DNA from: an uncultured Aquimarina sp.
Lineage (GTDB): Bacteria > Bacteroidota > Bacteroidia > Flavobacteriales > Flavobacteriaceae
Length of the DNA: 64,000 nt
Assembly: GCA_947498815.1 (NCBI GenBank)
Contig: CANMLU010000003.1
Location: 248,001 to 312,000, forward strand
Direction: 5' to 3'
The position numbers and the translations under genes were made by a program. Below are positions 19,217-26,521 of this stretch, piece by piece. Every line of letters starts with the position of its first letter. Position 1 is the first letter of the stretch. Below the pieces are notes generated by a model. That model searched no databases and was not told the DNA's origin. It saw nothing but the letters and a program-made list of their open reading frames with translations.

Positions 19217-19222
19217 AATTTG
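19215..19222 (+). promoter_or_regulatory. -7 element of the DUF559/radical SAM operon
   Basis: TAAATTTG is an exact match to TAnnTTTG, 28 bases before the first ATG of the operon and overlapped by the palindromic operator. The -33 region is only AT-rich. Confidence 0.6.
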
Positions 19223-19250
19223 GAAAAATTACAACTAAATACAACGATCC

Positions 19251-19634
19251 ATGTCTTCACAAATCATCCCATTGCATAAAAAGGTATCCGAAAAAGTGAT
19301 TCGTCATTCTTTAAATAATACTATAAATGCAGCCCACACACTACAATTGGAACTCGACAAAAGAGGATATCAATTTTTACAAGATCAAAAGATAGGACAC
19401 TATAGTTTCGATTTTTACTGTCCAAAATTAAGAATAGCGATCGAAATAGACGGATATGCTCATAGTTTTCTTGATGTACACAATCAAGATGCACCAAAAA
19501 AGTTACATATATCTTCTTTAGGAATTACCGTGCTTAGATTTACCGATTATCAGGTATTAGTAGATCTCGATGAAGTCTTCAGAGCTCTTAAAAATCAGAT
19601 TCAATCCGCTACAATCAACTCCTATGTTGTTTGA
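19251..19634 (+). CDS. DUF559 (Vsr-like PD-(D/E)xK) endonuclease-domain protein
   Basis: 127 residues. The DUF559 core is visible: the helix with LQLELDKRGYQFLQDQKIG, then YSFDFYCPKLRIAIEIDGYAH, where the Asp of FDFYCP and the Glu/Asp of IEIDG are the expected catalytic acidic residues, and GITVLRFTDYQVLVDLDEV, which matches the conserved end of the fold. Relatives include Vsr mismatch endonucleases and nuclease domains of mobile elements. It is the first gene of an operon in which its last 11 bases overlap the radical SAM gene, which suggests translational coupling and a shared DNA-repair or DNA-processing role. The true substrate is unknown. Confidence 0.82.
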   Translation: MSSQIIPLHKKVSEKVIRHSLNNTINAAHTLQLELDKRGYQFLQDQKIGHYSFDFYCPKLRIAIEIDGYAHSFLDVHNQDAPKKLHISSLGITVLRFTDYQVLVDLDEVFRALKNQIQSATINSYVV

Positions 19635-20886
19635 ACGAATTCAGGAGAAATTATCTATCCTGGCCGATGCGGCAAAATATGATGTTTCCTGTGCCAGTAG
19701 TGGCGGTAAACGGGCAAACACGAATAAAGGGCTAGGCAATACTACGGCTATGGGTATTTGCCATAGTTATACCGAAGATGGCCGTTGCGTTTCATTATTA
19801 AAAATACTACTGACCAATCACTGCATTTATGATTGTGCTTACTGTGTTACAAGAAAAAGCAATGATATAAAACGAGCAGCCTTCAAAATTCAAGAGGTTG
19901 TTGATCTCACCATCAATTTTTACAGAAGAAATTATATTGAAGGGTTATTCTTAAGTTCTGGGATTTTTAAAAACCCCGATCATACAATGGAACGTTTGAT
20001 TTCTGTTGCCAAAAAACTGCGTTTGGAAGAAAATTTTAACGGATATATTCATCTTAAATCCATACCTGGCACCAGTGACGAGTTAATGAGGCAAGCCGGA
20101 TTGTATGCAGACAGACTAAGTGTCAATATAGAAATCCCAACAGTTTCTGGCTTAAAACTTTTGGCACCCGATAAAAAGCATGAAGATTTTATCAAACCTA
20201 TGGAGAAAGTGAAAAATGAAATTATTCAATACAAAACAGAACGAAAAATTATTAAAAGCACCCCCAAATTCGCTCCCGCTGGTCAAAGTACACAGATGAT
20301 TATAGGAGCAACCGGCGAAAATGATCGTGATATCATGTATTCTGCCACGTATTACTATAAGAAATTCAATATGCGAAGAGTGTATTATTCGGGCTATATT
20401 CCCGTTACAATGGATGATCGCCTCCCTTCAATTGGAAGCGAAGTGCCCATGCTTAGAGAAAATCGCCTCTATCAAACGGACTGGTTACTACGTTTTTATG
20501 GATTTTCGGTGTCCGAAATATTAAACGACACTCATAAGAATCTCGATTTGGATATTGATCCCAAATTGAGTTGGGCATTAAGAAATCTGGATCTTTTTCC
20601 TATTGACATTAACAAAGCGGACCAGAGAATGATTGCAAGAGTCCCCGGTATTGGAATGCAATCGGTATACAAAATACTACAAGCAAGAAAATTTAGAAAC
20701 TTAGACTGGACACATTTAAAAGCAATTGGTATTGCATTGAACAGAGCACAATACTTTATCACATGCAATTCCAAGGATTTTTTCACAAAAGATGTTGAAC
20801 CATACGTTCTTAAAAGAAAAATATTGAAAAACTCTAAAAGTAAATACCATAAATATTACAATCAGCAACTGAGTCTTTTTTCATAA
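19624..20886 (+). CDS. Putative DNA modification/repair radical SAM protein (TIGR03916 type)
   Basis: About 420 residues from the ATG inside the end of the DUF559 gene; an upstream in-frame ATG would overlap much more of that gene. The radical SAM cluster motif is Cys67-x3-Cys71-x2-Cys74 (HCIYDCAYC). Other hallmarks are YDVSCASSGGKRANTNKGLG at the start and YSGYIPVTMDDRLP in the middle. A helix-hairpin-helix DNA-binding motif lies near the end (ADQRMIARVPGIGMQSVYKIL). In other bacteria this family is paired with a uracil-DNA-glycosylase-type protein and the TIGR03915 protein found next here. The reaction is not known. Confidence 0.87.
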   Translation: MLFERIQEKLSILADAAKYDVSCASSGGKRANTNKGLGNTTAMGICHSYTEDGRCVSLLKILLTNHCIYDCAYCVTRKSNDIKRAAFKIQEVVDLTINFYRRNYIEGLFLSSGIFKNPDHTMERLISVAKKLRLEENFNGYIHLKSIPGTSDELMRQAGLYADRLSVNIEIPTVSGLKLLAPDKKHEDFIKPMEKVKNEIIQYKTERKIIKSTPKFAPAGQSTQMIIGATGENDRDIMYSATYYYKKFNMRRVYYSGYIPVTMDDRLPSIGSEVPMLRENRLYQTDWLLRFYGFSVSEILNDTHKNLDLDIDPKLSWALRNLDLFPIDINKADQRMIARVPGIGMQSVYKILQARKFRNLDWTHLKAIGIALNRAQYFITCNSKDFFTKDVEPYVLKRKILKNSKSKYHKYYNQQLSLFS

Positions 20887-20895
20887 AACTTGAAC

Positions 20896-21669
20896 ATGAA
20901 TCCACAGACCGTACTCATATATGATGGAACTTTTGACGGGTTTCTATGTTCTGTTTTCATAATCTACGAACAAAAAATTATGAGTCCGGTTATTAGAAAA
21001 GAATCTCAAACTAACAATCAGTTATTTACCATAACCGAAAAAGTTATTACTGAAGAGCTTAAGGCCCAAAGAGTATGGCATGGATTTCGGAAAAAGACGA
21101 CACGAAATGAACAAAGAGACTTCTTTAAAGTTTTTTTGAGCGAAATCAAAGGTGTCGAAAACACACTTTTGAGCTATATGCAAACTATTTTTAAAAAGAA
21201 ATTAAATAAAAACATAGATTTTAGTAATAAGGATATCTTAAAAATAAGTCAGGTTGCAAGAATGGTAGGAAGAGAAAAACATCGAATGGAGGCCTTCGTG
21301 CGTTTTCAATTAACAAAAGATCAAATCTATTTCTCGAATATAGCTCCAGATTTTAATGTTCTACCCTTAATCATTCATCATTTTAAAGATCGCTATGCTG
21401 ATCAAAAATGGATAATTTATGATACGCGCAGAAAATACGGGATCTACTATGATTTACAAACCGTAGAGGTTATCACATTCGAAAACCTGAAAGGTATTAC
21501 TGCAACCACAAGGAAAAACGCCTATGCCGATGATGAAGTAAGTTTTCAAAAATTGTGGAATACATATTTCAAAAATGTAACTATAAAATCCAGAAAAAAT
21601 ACAAAATTACACCTTCAACATATTCCCAAACGATATTGGAGGTATCTCACCGAAAAAAACAATATCTGA
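20896..21669 (+). CDS. TIGR03915 family putative DNA metabolism protein
   Basis: 257 residues. The N-terminus LIYDGTFDGFLCSVFIIYEQK and the central VARMVGREKHRMEAFVRFQLTKD, FSNIAPDFNVLPLIIHHFKDRYADQKW and YDTRRKYGIYYD stretches are typical of the family that partners the radical SAM protein. I start at the ATG 6 bases after a possible TTG. In many genomes this domain is fused to a uracil-DNA-glycosylase domain; here it stands without one. The 9-base gap to the radical SAM gene indicates one operon under the S24 repressor. The C-terminus ends KRYWRYLTEKNNI with no added domain. Confidence 0.83.
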   Translation: MNPQTVLIYDGTFDGFLCSVFIIYEQKIMSPVIRKESQTNNQLFTITEKVITEELKAQRVWHGFRKKTTRNEQRDFFKVFLSEIKGVENTLLSYMQTIFKKKLNKNIDFSNKDILKISQVARMVGREKHRMEAFVRFQLTKDQIYFSNIAPDFNVLPLIIHHFKDRYADQKWIIYDTRRKYGIYYDLQTVEVITFENLKGITATTRKNAYADDEVSFQKLWNTYFKNVTIKSRKNTKLHLQHIPKRYWRYLTEKNNI

Positions 21670-21803
21670 CCTCTATATAACCCCATCATATTTGTGTATT
21701 ACATGGAGAAAAATCTCTATAAAGTGTCAAAAATAAGTCATGAAAGGTCCAAAAGTGGGTATTTTTTACCCATTTTAAATTTCAAATAGACGAAATAAAG
21801 TGT

Positions 21804-21811
21804 TATGTTTG
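21804..21811 (+). promoter_or_regulatory. Candidate -7 element for the Ala-rich lipoprotein gene
   Basis: TATGTTTG matches TAnnTTTG, 34 bases before the start codon. No -33 TTG at proper spacing is visible. Confidence 0.5.
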
Positions 21812-21845
21812 ACGTTAAGTAACCAATTAACTATATCTATTTATT

Positions 21846-22163
21846 ATGAAAAAAGTATTTTTAGGAGCTTTAGCTCTAATGTTCGCAGTATCTGTTACAT
21901 CTTGTAAAGACGCTGCAAATAAAGCAGAAGAAGCTGCAAGTGAAGTTGCTGCAGAAGCAACTGAAGCGGCAGAAGCTGCAAAAGGTACTGCTACTGAAGC
22001 AGCAGACGCTGTGAAAGAAGCTGCAACTGAAGCTGTGGATAGTGTAAAAGCTGCTGCAGGTGAAGCTGTAGAAGGAGCTGTTGACGCTGCAAAAGACGCT
22101 GCAAAAGAAGGAGTTGAAAAGGCGGCTGATGCTGCTGCTGACGCTCTAAAAAAGAAGCAGTAA
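21846..22163 (+). CDS. Small Ala/Glu/Lys-rich repeat lipoprotein
   Basis: 105 residues. A lipoprotein signal ends VSVTSC (Cys20). The mature part is built almost only of Ala, Glu, Lys, Asp and Val in an amphipathic pattern, with recurring units such as AAxEAxDAVKEAA and EAVDSVKAAAGEAV spaced about 11 residues apart. This is an uninterrupted-helix pattern like LEA/apolipoprotein-type repeats. It probably forms a long helix anchored to a membrane. It is monocistronic, with its own -7 element and a perfect-palindrome terminator, which suggests high expression. A stress or envelope role is a guess from composition. Confidence 0.8.
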   Translation: MKKVFLGALALMFAVSVTSCKDAANKAEEAASEVAAEATEAAEAAKGTATEAADAVKEAATEAVDSVKAAAGEAVEGAVDAAKDAAKEGVEKAADAAADALKKKQ

Positions 22164-22187
22164 TAAAATTCTAATTTAGATTTTTAG

Positions 22188-22217
22188 AAAGCCATCCTAA
22201 TTAGGATGGCTTTTATA
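22188..22217 (+). terminator. Perfect-palindrome terminator
   Basis: AAAGCCATCCTAA is followed without a gap by its exact complement, a 26-base palindrome, and then TTTTATATTT. It lies between the convergent lipoprotein and nitroreductase genes and may serve both. Confidence 0.85.
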
Positions 22218-22219
22218 TT

Positions 22220-22795
22220 TTATTTCAACCATTTAACTTTACTTTCAATAGCGTCTCGTTTTGATGTTAAATCTTCTTCCTGATCATAATTCCCGATATA
22301 AAAGAAGCCCAGACAGCGCTCTCCATCTTCCAAATCCAAAAAATCATCCATGTATCCAATTAATTTAGGACTACTCCAGTAACAACCTATTTTGTTTGCA
22401 GAACAGGTCAACCACATATTATGTACTGCCATAGCCGTCGAGGATATTTCTTCCCACTCAGGAATTCGTTCTTTTGGATCACGTTGCATACATATTACAA
22501 TTATGGCACTTGATGATTTACAATTATTAATAATTTTCTTATGCTTGAAAGGAGAAAAATCATCATCCGCGGTGATGTCCGTATAGGTATCCGATAAAAA
22601 TGTTCCCAACCTTCCTTTTGCATCTCCTTGCAGAACTTTAAAACGCCAAGGTTGCGTTAATCTATGAGTAGGTGCCCAATTAGCATTTTCTAATAGCATT
22701 TTAATAAATTCATTAGAAACCGGTTTATCGTTATACTGCGCAGGAAAAATTGATCTACGATTTCTAATGACATCATTTATATGTTGATCTATCAT
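22220..22795 (-). CDS. Nitroreductase family protein
   Basis: 191 residues, FMN-dependent NAD(P)H oxidoreductase fold. The start INDVIRNRRSIFPAQYNDKPV, LLENANWAPTHRLTQPWRFKVL (FMN phosphate contacts) and STAMAVHNMWLTCSANKIGCYWSS (flavin site helix) are typical. The end has DLEDGERCLGFFYIG in place of the usual GY.P strand. Substrate cannot be assigned; the group resembles the YdjA-like small nitroreductases. It is convergent with the Ala-rich lipoprotein gene and divergent from the methyltransferase gene. Confidence 0.9.
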   Translation of the reverse strand: MIDQHINDVIRNRRSIFPAQYNDKPVSNEFIKMLLENANWAPTHRLTQPWRFKVLQGDAKGRLGTFLSDTYTDITADDDFSPFKHKKIINNCKSSSAIIVICMQRDPKERIPEWEEISSTAMAVHNMWLTCSANKIGCYWSSPKLIGYMDDFLDLEDGERCLGFFYIGNYDQEEDLTSKRDAIESKVKWLK

Positions 22796-22869
22796 TTTTT
22801 TCTTTTTTTTGTAAAGTTATTCTTATTATGAACACTAAAAATGTAGTTGTTCTTAATTAATATAAATTT

Positions 22870-23574
22870 GTGAATCCTCAAATTAGACTTACTGCATCCG
22901 AACAACTTGATAATCTGTCTTTATCAGGAAAAGATCTTGATAAAACTTTATCTAGTTTACAACTTATAAATATAATATTTGGCAATCGTAAAAATCTCGA
23001 AAAAACTCTTGTAAACTATTTAAAACAACGGCCAAACACGAAAAAAATGCACATCCTTGACTTAGGGTGCGGTGGTGGAGATTGCATTAATTACCTTTCA
23101 AAAAGATTAAAAAAACACCATCCCAAAATAAACTTTACCGGGATTGATGGTAATCAAGAGAGTACTGCATATGCATCGCGAAAGAATCAAGATCTTGGAT
23201 TAATCAATTTCGTAACAGCAGATATTTTAGATCCTGATTTTATGCTACCCGATTGTGATGTGTTAATTAGCAGTCATTTTATCTATCATTTTAGTGACCA
23301 AGAACTTGTAATGTTCTTAAAGAAATTGAAATCAAAAAATATAAAACACATCATTTTTAGTGAGTTGTATAGAAATAGAATAGCATATTTTTTGTTTAAG
23401 TATGTGAGCTTTATACTTCCTATTTCTGATATTGCAAAGAAAGATGGTTTAATTGCCATCCAAAGGGCTTTCTCAATTTCTGAATTGAAAAAAAATATTC
23501 AAAAAAGTGATGTAACAAATTTTCAAATCCAGAAAAAACCGTTTTTTCGTATGATTATTAAAATTGACCTATAA
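22870..23574 (+). CDS. Class I SAM-dependent methyltransferase
   Basis: 234 residues from a GTG start; no ATG precedes the conserved domain, and the N-terminal helix (ASEQLDNLSLSGKDLDKTL) fits relatives. The SAM-binding motif is HILDLGCGGGDCINYL, followed by FTGIDGNQES with the acidic residue that contacts the ribose, and CDVLISSHFIYHFSDQEL. The type is similar to methyltransferases found beside polyketide or lipid genes, but no such gene is next to it here. A TAAATTTG sequence overlaps the GTG start; it would place the transcript start inside the frame, so it is probably chance. A 142-residue membrane protein gene follows after 3 bases. Confidence 0.83.
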   Translation: MNPQIRLTASEQLDNLSLSGKDLDKTLSSLQLINIIFGNRKNLEKTLVNYLKQRPNTKKMHILDLGCGGGDCINYLSKRLKKHHPKINFTGIDGNQESTAYASRKNQDLGLINFVTADILDPDFMLPDCDVLISSHFIYHFSDQELVMFLKKLKSKNIKHIIFSELYRNRIAYFLFKYVSFILPISDIAKKDGLIAIQRAFSISELKKNIQKSDVTNFQIQKKPFFRMIIKIDL

Positions 23575-23577
23575 ATT

Positions 23578-24006
23578 ATGAAAGAAGTATTGATCAATAA
23601 CCTAAATAAACTAAAAAATGCTCCAGGGACCTTAATCCTAACGTATGTTATTATTTATTTCTTTTGGGGGTTGGGAATGAATCGTTTTGGTTCCGAAATG
23701 GAAATCGCAAGGTTTACCTACTGGTGGCAGGTAATTACTTGTTACATTTTGTATATGGTTCCTATCTCCATAGTTTTAAGAGGGTATAAATTTTTTGATC
23801 AATATGCCTACGGGTTGGTGGCCATGGGAATATTAGAGTTCATGGGATATTGGTTACAGACCTCTTATGTTTATTCGGATAATATTCTAGATCAATTTTT
23901 CAATCCTCAAAATTTCAGTCTAGGGATGGCGCTATTTTTTGCTTTATACTTTCCAGCAGGAAACTGGCTCGTTGCAAAAGTACATCAACTACTATTTAAT
24001 AAATAA
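23578..24006 (+). CDS. Hypothetical membrane protein
   Basis: 142 residues with about four hydrophobic helices: TLILTYVIIYFFWGLGMN, YWWQVITCYILYMVPISIVL, YGLVAMGILEFMGYWL and LGMALFFALYFPAGNWLVA. I do not recognise a family. The start follows the methyltransferase stop codon by three bases, so the pair is co-transcribed and the membrane protein may work with it, for example in lipid modification. That is inference from position only. Confidence 0.7.
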   Translation: MKEVLINNLNKLKNAPGTLILTYVIIYFFWGLGMNRFGSEMEIARFTYWWQVITCYILYMVPISIVLRGYKFFDQYAYGLVAMGILEFMGYWLQTSYVYSDNILDQFFNPQNFSLGMALFFALYFPAGNWLVAKVHQLLFNK

Positions 24007-24021
24007 TCATACTCAGGAATA

Positions 24022-25146
24022 CTATTTCTTGGGCACAAGGATAAATTGTTTTTTTCCTTGTTTTTTGATCCTATACCGGTCCTCAATTTGACTTGCTCCT
24101 TTAAGACCTAGAGAGTTAGAAATATAATCTATCCAATCTTGTCTATCAACAATAACATTGTCCAATATTACATCTGTAAGATTGGCATTATCCAATTTGG
24201 TTGCCCATAGGGTAGCTTCAGAAAGATCTGCTCCTGTTAGATCTGCTCCGAATAAATTCGCATTAGTAAAATCTGCACTTAAAAGCTCTGCCAAACGCAA
24301 ATCAGCATTATGGAGTCGTGCTCTTTTAAGTACAGCATCAGACAAATTTACTTTACTCAATTGTGCTTCTTTAAGTTCACTACGTTCTAAATTGGCTGCT
24401 GGCATTTGCGCTCCCGTAAAATCGGAATAATCTAACCTGGCATATTTTAGGTTTACCCCTCTGCCCAAGTTTACTTTTCTGAGATCTGCATAAGTAAAAT
24501 CTGCCGAATTCAAAATATCTCGAGAAGATTCTGTTCCTAGATCACTTTGTAAAAGACTAAACAATAATTGCCCACGTTCGGGACTAATGGGTTTATCGAT
24601 TAAAATCTCGTTCTCCATAAATCTATACGGCTTCATCGCCATGCACAAACTAATGATCCTGGCCTCCAAAGTCTTACTAATATTACGGCTACTAGAACCT
24701 TTATATTTTAATTCATCATTAAAATCCGAAAGAACATCATTCATCACAAAAACCAGAGACGATCTGCGATCCGCCTCAACAAGGTGATTTTGTTGTGTAA
24801 TTAACCTATCCTGATTTACCAACAATACTGTTTGAGCAATCAAGACGGCCGCAGGTATGACAGCAACCATAAAAGCAAATAATCCTATTCGCGTTACTCT
24901 CCATATCACACTAGAAGAAACATCGGAAACGGTATCTACGGAAACCGTTTTATATTCTTTATATTCAGTAATGGCATTGCTTATGCTTTTTTTAAGTCGT
25001 GAACCAAAAATAGGCACACTGGACTTTTTTAATAGCCACCATCTAAACTTTCTTTTTTTCTGTTTACCCTTGTTAATTTTATCCAACTTATCTTGCAACA
25101 AGCTGTTTTCTCTTTTCAATCGTTCGATGTAGTCCTGTTCCTTCAC
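24022..25146 (-). CDS. Membrane-anchored pentapeptide-repeat protein
   Basis: 374 residues. A short coiled coil at the N-terminus (RLKRENSLLQDKLDKINKG) and a basic stretch precede a pair of hydrophobic helices around residues 85-112 (IGLFAFMVAVIPAAVLIAQ). The second half has about 20 pentapeptide repeats of the A(D/N)LxX type (ADLTGADLSEATLWATKLDN is a clear part), which fold into a right-handed square beta-helix. Such proteins can mimic DNA or serve as scaffolds; no target can be named. It overlaps no neighbour and converges with the membrane protein gene. Confidence 0.85.
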   Translation of the reverse strand: MKEQDYIERLKRENSLLQDKLDKINKGKQKKRKFRWWLLKKSSVPIFGSRLKKSISNAITEYKEYKTVSVDTVSDVSSSVIWRVTRIGLFAFMVAVIPAAVLIAQTVLLVNQDRLITQQNHLVEADRRSSLVFVMNDVLSDFNDELKYKGSSSRNISKTLEARIISLCMAMKPYRFMENEILIDKPISPERGQLLFSLLQSDLGTESSRDILNSADFTYADLRKVNLGRGVNLKYARLDYSDFTGAQMPAANLERSELKEAQLSKVNLSDAVLKRARLHNADLRLAELLSADFTNANLFGADLTGADLSEATLWATKLDNANLTDVILDNVIVDRQDWIDYISNSLGLKGASQIEDRYRIKKQGKKQFILVPKK

Positions 25147-25201
25147 TTTGATTTGAATTTGGATATTTAGAACGCTTAAGATATAAAAGTTATTATTACA
25201 T

Positions 25202-25239
25202 AAAAAAAGAAAGCCTTTTTATAAATTAAAAAAGCTTTC
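25202..25239 (-). terminator. Terminator of the 73-residue protein gene
   Basis: On the minus strand GAAAGC-TTTTTTA pairs with TAAAAAG-GCTTTC (slight bulge), followed by seven T. It lies 38 bases after the stop codon of the small gene. Confidence 0.75.
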
Positions 25240-25276
25240 TTCAAATCAACATAAAAAACAACCAACCAGTGGTGCT

Positions 25277-25498
25277 TTATTTTAAATACCTTGTAATATC
25301 ATCTGCAATATCTTCTACTATCGAAAATTCTTCTGTTTCATCAATTAAGTTAATAGTCTTTACAAGAAGGTGTACATACTTGGATACATATTCTCTCTTC
25401 TGATTCTCGTTTACATACTCTTTTCCTTCAACAACTATAAAAGTGATCAAATTGCGTATAATCAGTTTTAAATCTTGAATATCTAGATTATCTTTCAT
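25277..25498 (-). CDS. Small acidic hypothetical protein
   Basis: 73 residues, helical, charged (starts MKDNLDIQDLKLIIRNLITF, ends DIADDITRYLK). I do not recognise a family. Composition is protein-like, and a proper terminator follows, which supports a real, independently expressed gene. No domain or partner is evident. Confidence 0.55.
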   Translation of the reverse strand: MKDNLDIQDLKLIIRNLITFIVVEGKEYVNENQKREYVSKYVHLLVKTINLIDETEEFSIVEDIADDITRYLK

Positions 25499-26206
25499 GT
25501 CTGATTTTTTAGGGCTATTGCTATTAAGCTAACATGAAAGTAAAACTCTAATTTGCAAATTGTGAAAATTGACCCGAACAAAAAGGTCGATCTCCGATTA
25601 AAGGTAAGTTTTATCGTTTTGGAGAATTGACGAGAACCTATGTTCTAAATATCTTTAGGACAAGCACATACAAATTCATTCATATTTGTACTACCACAAA
25701 TCTAGCATGGTAATGAATATTACATAAAAACTACTACAATTTGTATGGTTTGTGTTAACCCATCTATTTAACGAAAAAGACCTTCGTAACATATCAATTT
25801 CGCTGGTCTTGTAAAAAAAAGTGTTTATATGTATATTTTTAAAAGGAAATGTATAATGCTCGTAATTAGAAAAAAAACTGTCATCATGTTTTAATTTATA
25901 CATGCATTTTATTTTGGTTTGAAAAAAAGAAACAAGCGAGATGCCAAAAATGACACCTCGACTTGTTTCGTACTAACTCACAACCAATAGTATTTTCAAT
26001 GAAATAAAATGTTTAACCCTTTTTTTTGCGAGACAAAAATTGATTAAAAATTGAGAAGAACCTAATACGAATTTGCCGGAGGCATACCTGTTTTTATAAT
26101 AGGTTGGATTTGATATAAATCTTGCAAAGACCAGTATATTTAATTGGGCTTTAGAATGTTATAGATCTGTTAAGATTTTTGGATTCGAGCTACCTGATGT
26201 AAAGAA
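25499..26206. other. Gene-poor stretch with one terminator-like hairpin
   Basis: About 700 AT-rich bases. A minus-strand frame at 25691-25903 lacks protein-like composition and I do not call it. The only clear structure is the minus-strand terminator at 25922-25969, which ends a transcript coming from higher coordinates: either the long 3' end of the 72-residue membrane protein gene or an unannotated small RNA. Confidence 0.5.
25922..25969 (-). terminator. Strong hairpin terminator in a gene-poor stretch
   Basis: Minus strand: GAAACAAG(T)CGAG pairs with CTCGCTTGTTTC, closing a 16-base loop and followed by seven T. It is 240 bases past the nearest upstream minus-strand gene. Confidence 0.75.
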
Positions 26207-26425
26207 TCATTCTTCATACTCATCTTCTTTAGTGAAAAGAAAAAACAAACTTCCTCCAACAACAATCAAAAGTACTCTAATCACCCATCCCATAATAACA
26301 CCCCAGGCGTCCACCAACATCAATATTTTGGGGTTGTAGTTCAAAAAGCTCATCAAAATTGATAACGCACCAAAAATAGCCATAAAGCCCCCAAAATTTC
26401 CAATTTTTGATTTAATTGATTCCAT
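26207..26425 (-). CDS. Small two-helix membrane protein
   Basis: 72 residues with two hydrophobic helices (GGFMAIFGALSILMSFL and VIRVLLIVVGGSLFFLF) and an acidic end (TKEDEYEE). No family recognised. The pattern of two helices joined by a short loop suggests an inner-membrane protein. It lies between the LRR lipoprotein and a long gene-poor stretch; the spacing gives no firm operon. Confidence 0.55.
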   Translation of the reverse strand: MESIKSKIGNFGGFMAIFGALSILMSFLNYNPKILMLVDAWGVIMGWVIRVLLIVVGGSLFFLFTKEDEYEE

Positions 26426-26521
26426 GTTTTCAGTGTTAAGTTTTGTGATTTACTTATCCTAAGTATAGGATTTAGATCCTTATATAGTCTTCGGGATATC
26501 GCAAAAAATTAATACTAACAG

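Noticed and set aside
22863-22870. TAAATTTG as promoter of the methyltransferase gene
   Set aside because: It overlaps the GTG start codon, so transcription would begin inside the frame; no other start precedes the conserved domain. Likely chance in AT-rich DNA.
25691-25903. 70-codon minus-strand frame
   Set aside because: Composition is AT-driven (Phe, Asn, Ser, Tyr) with no conserved look, no operon context and overlap with no signals; a chance frame.
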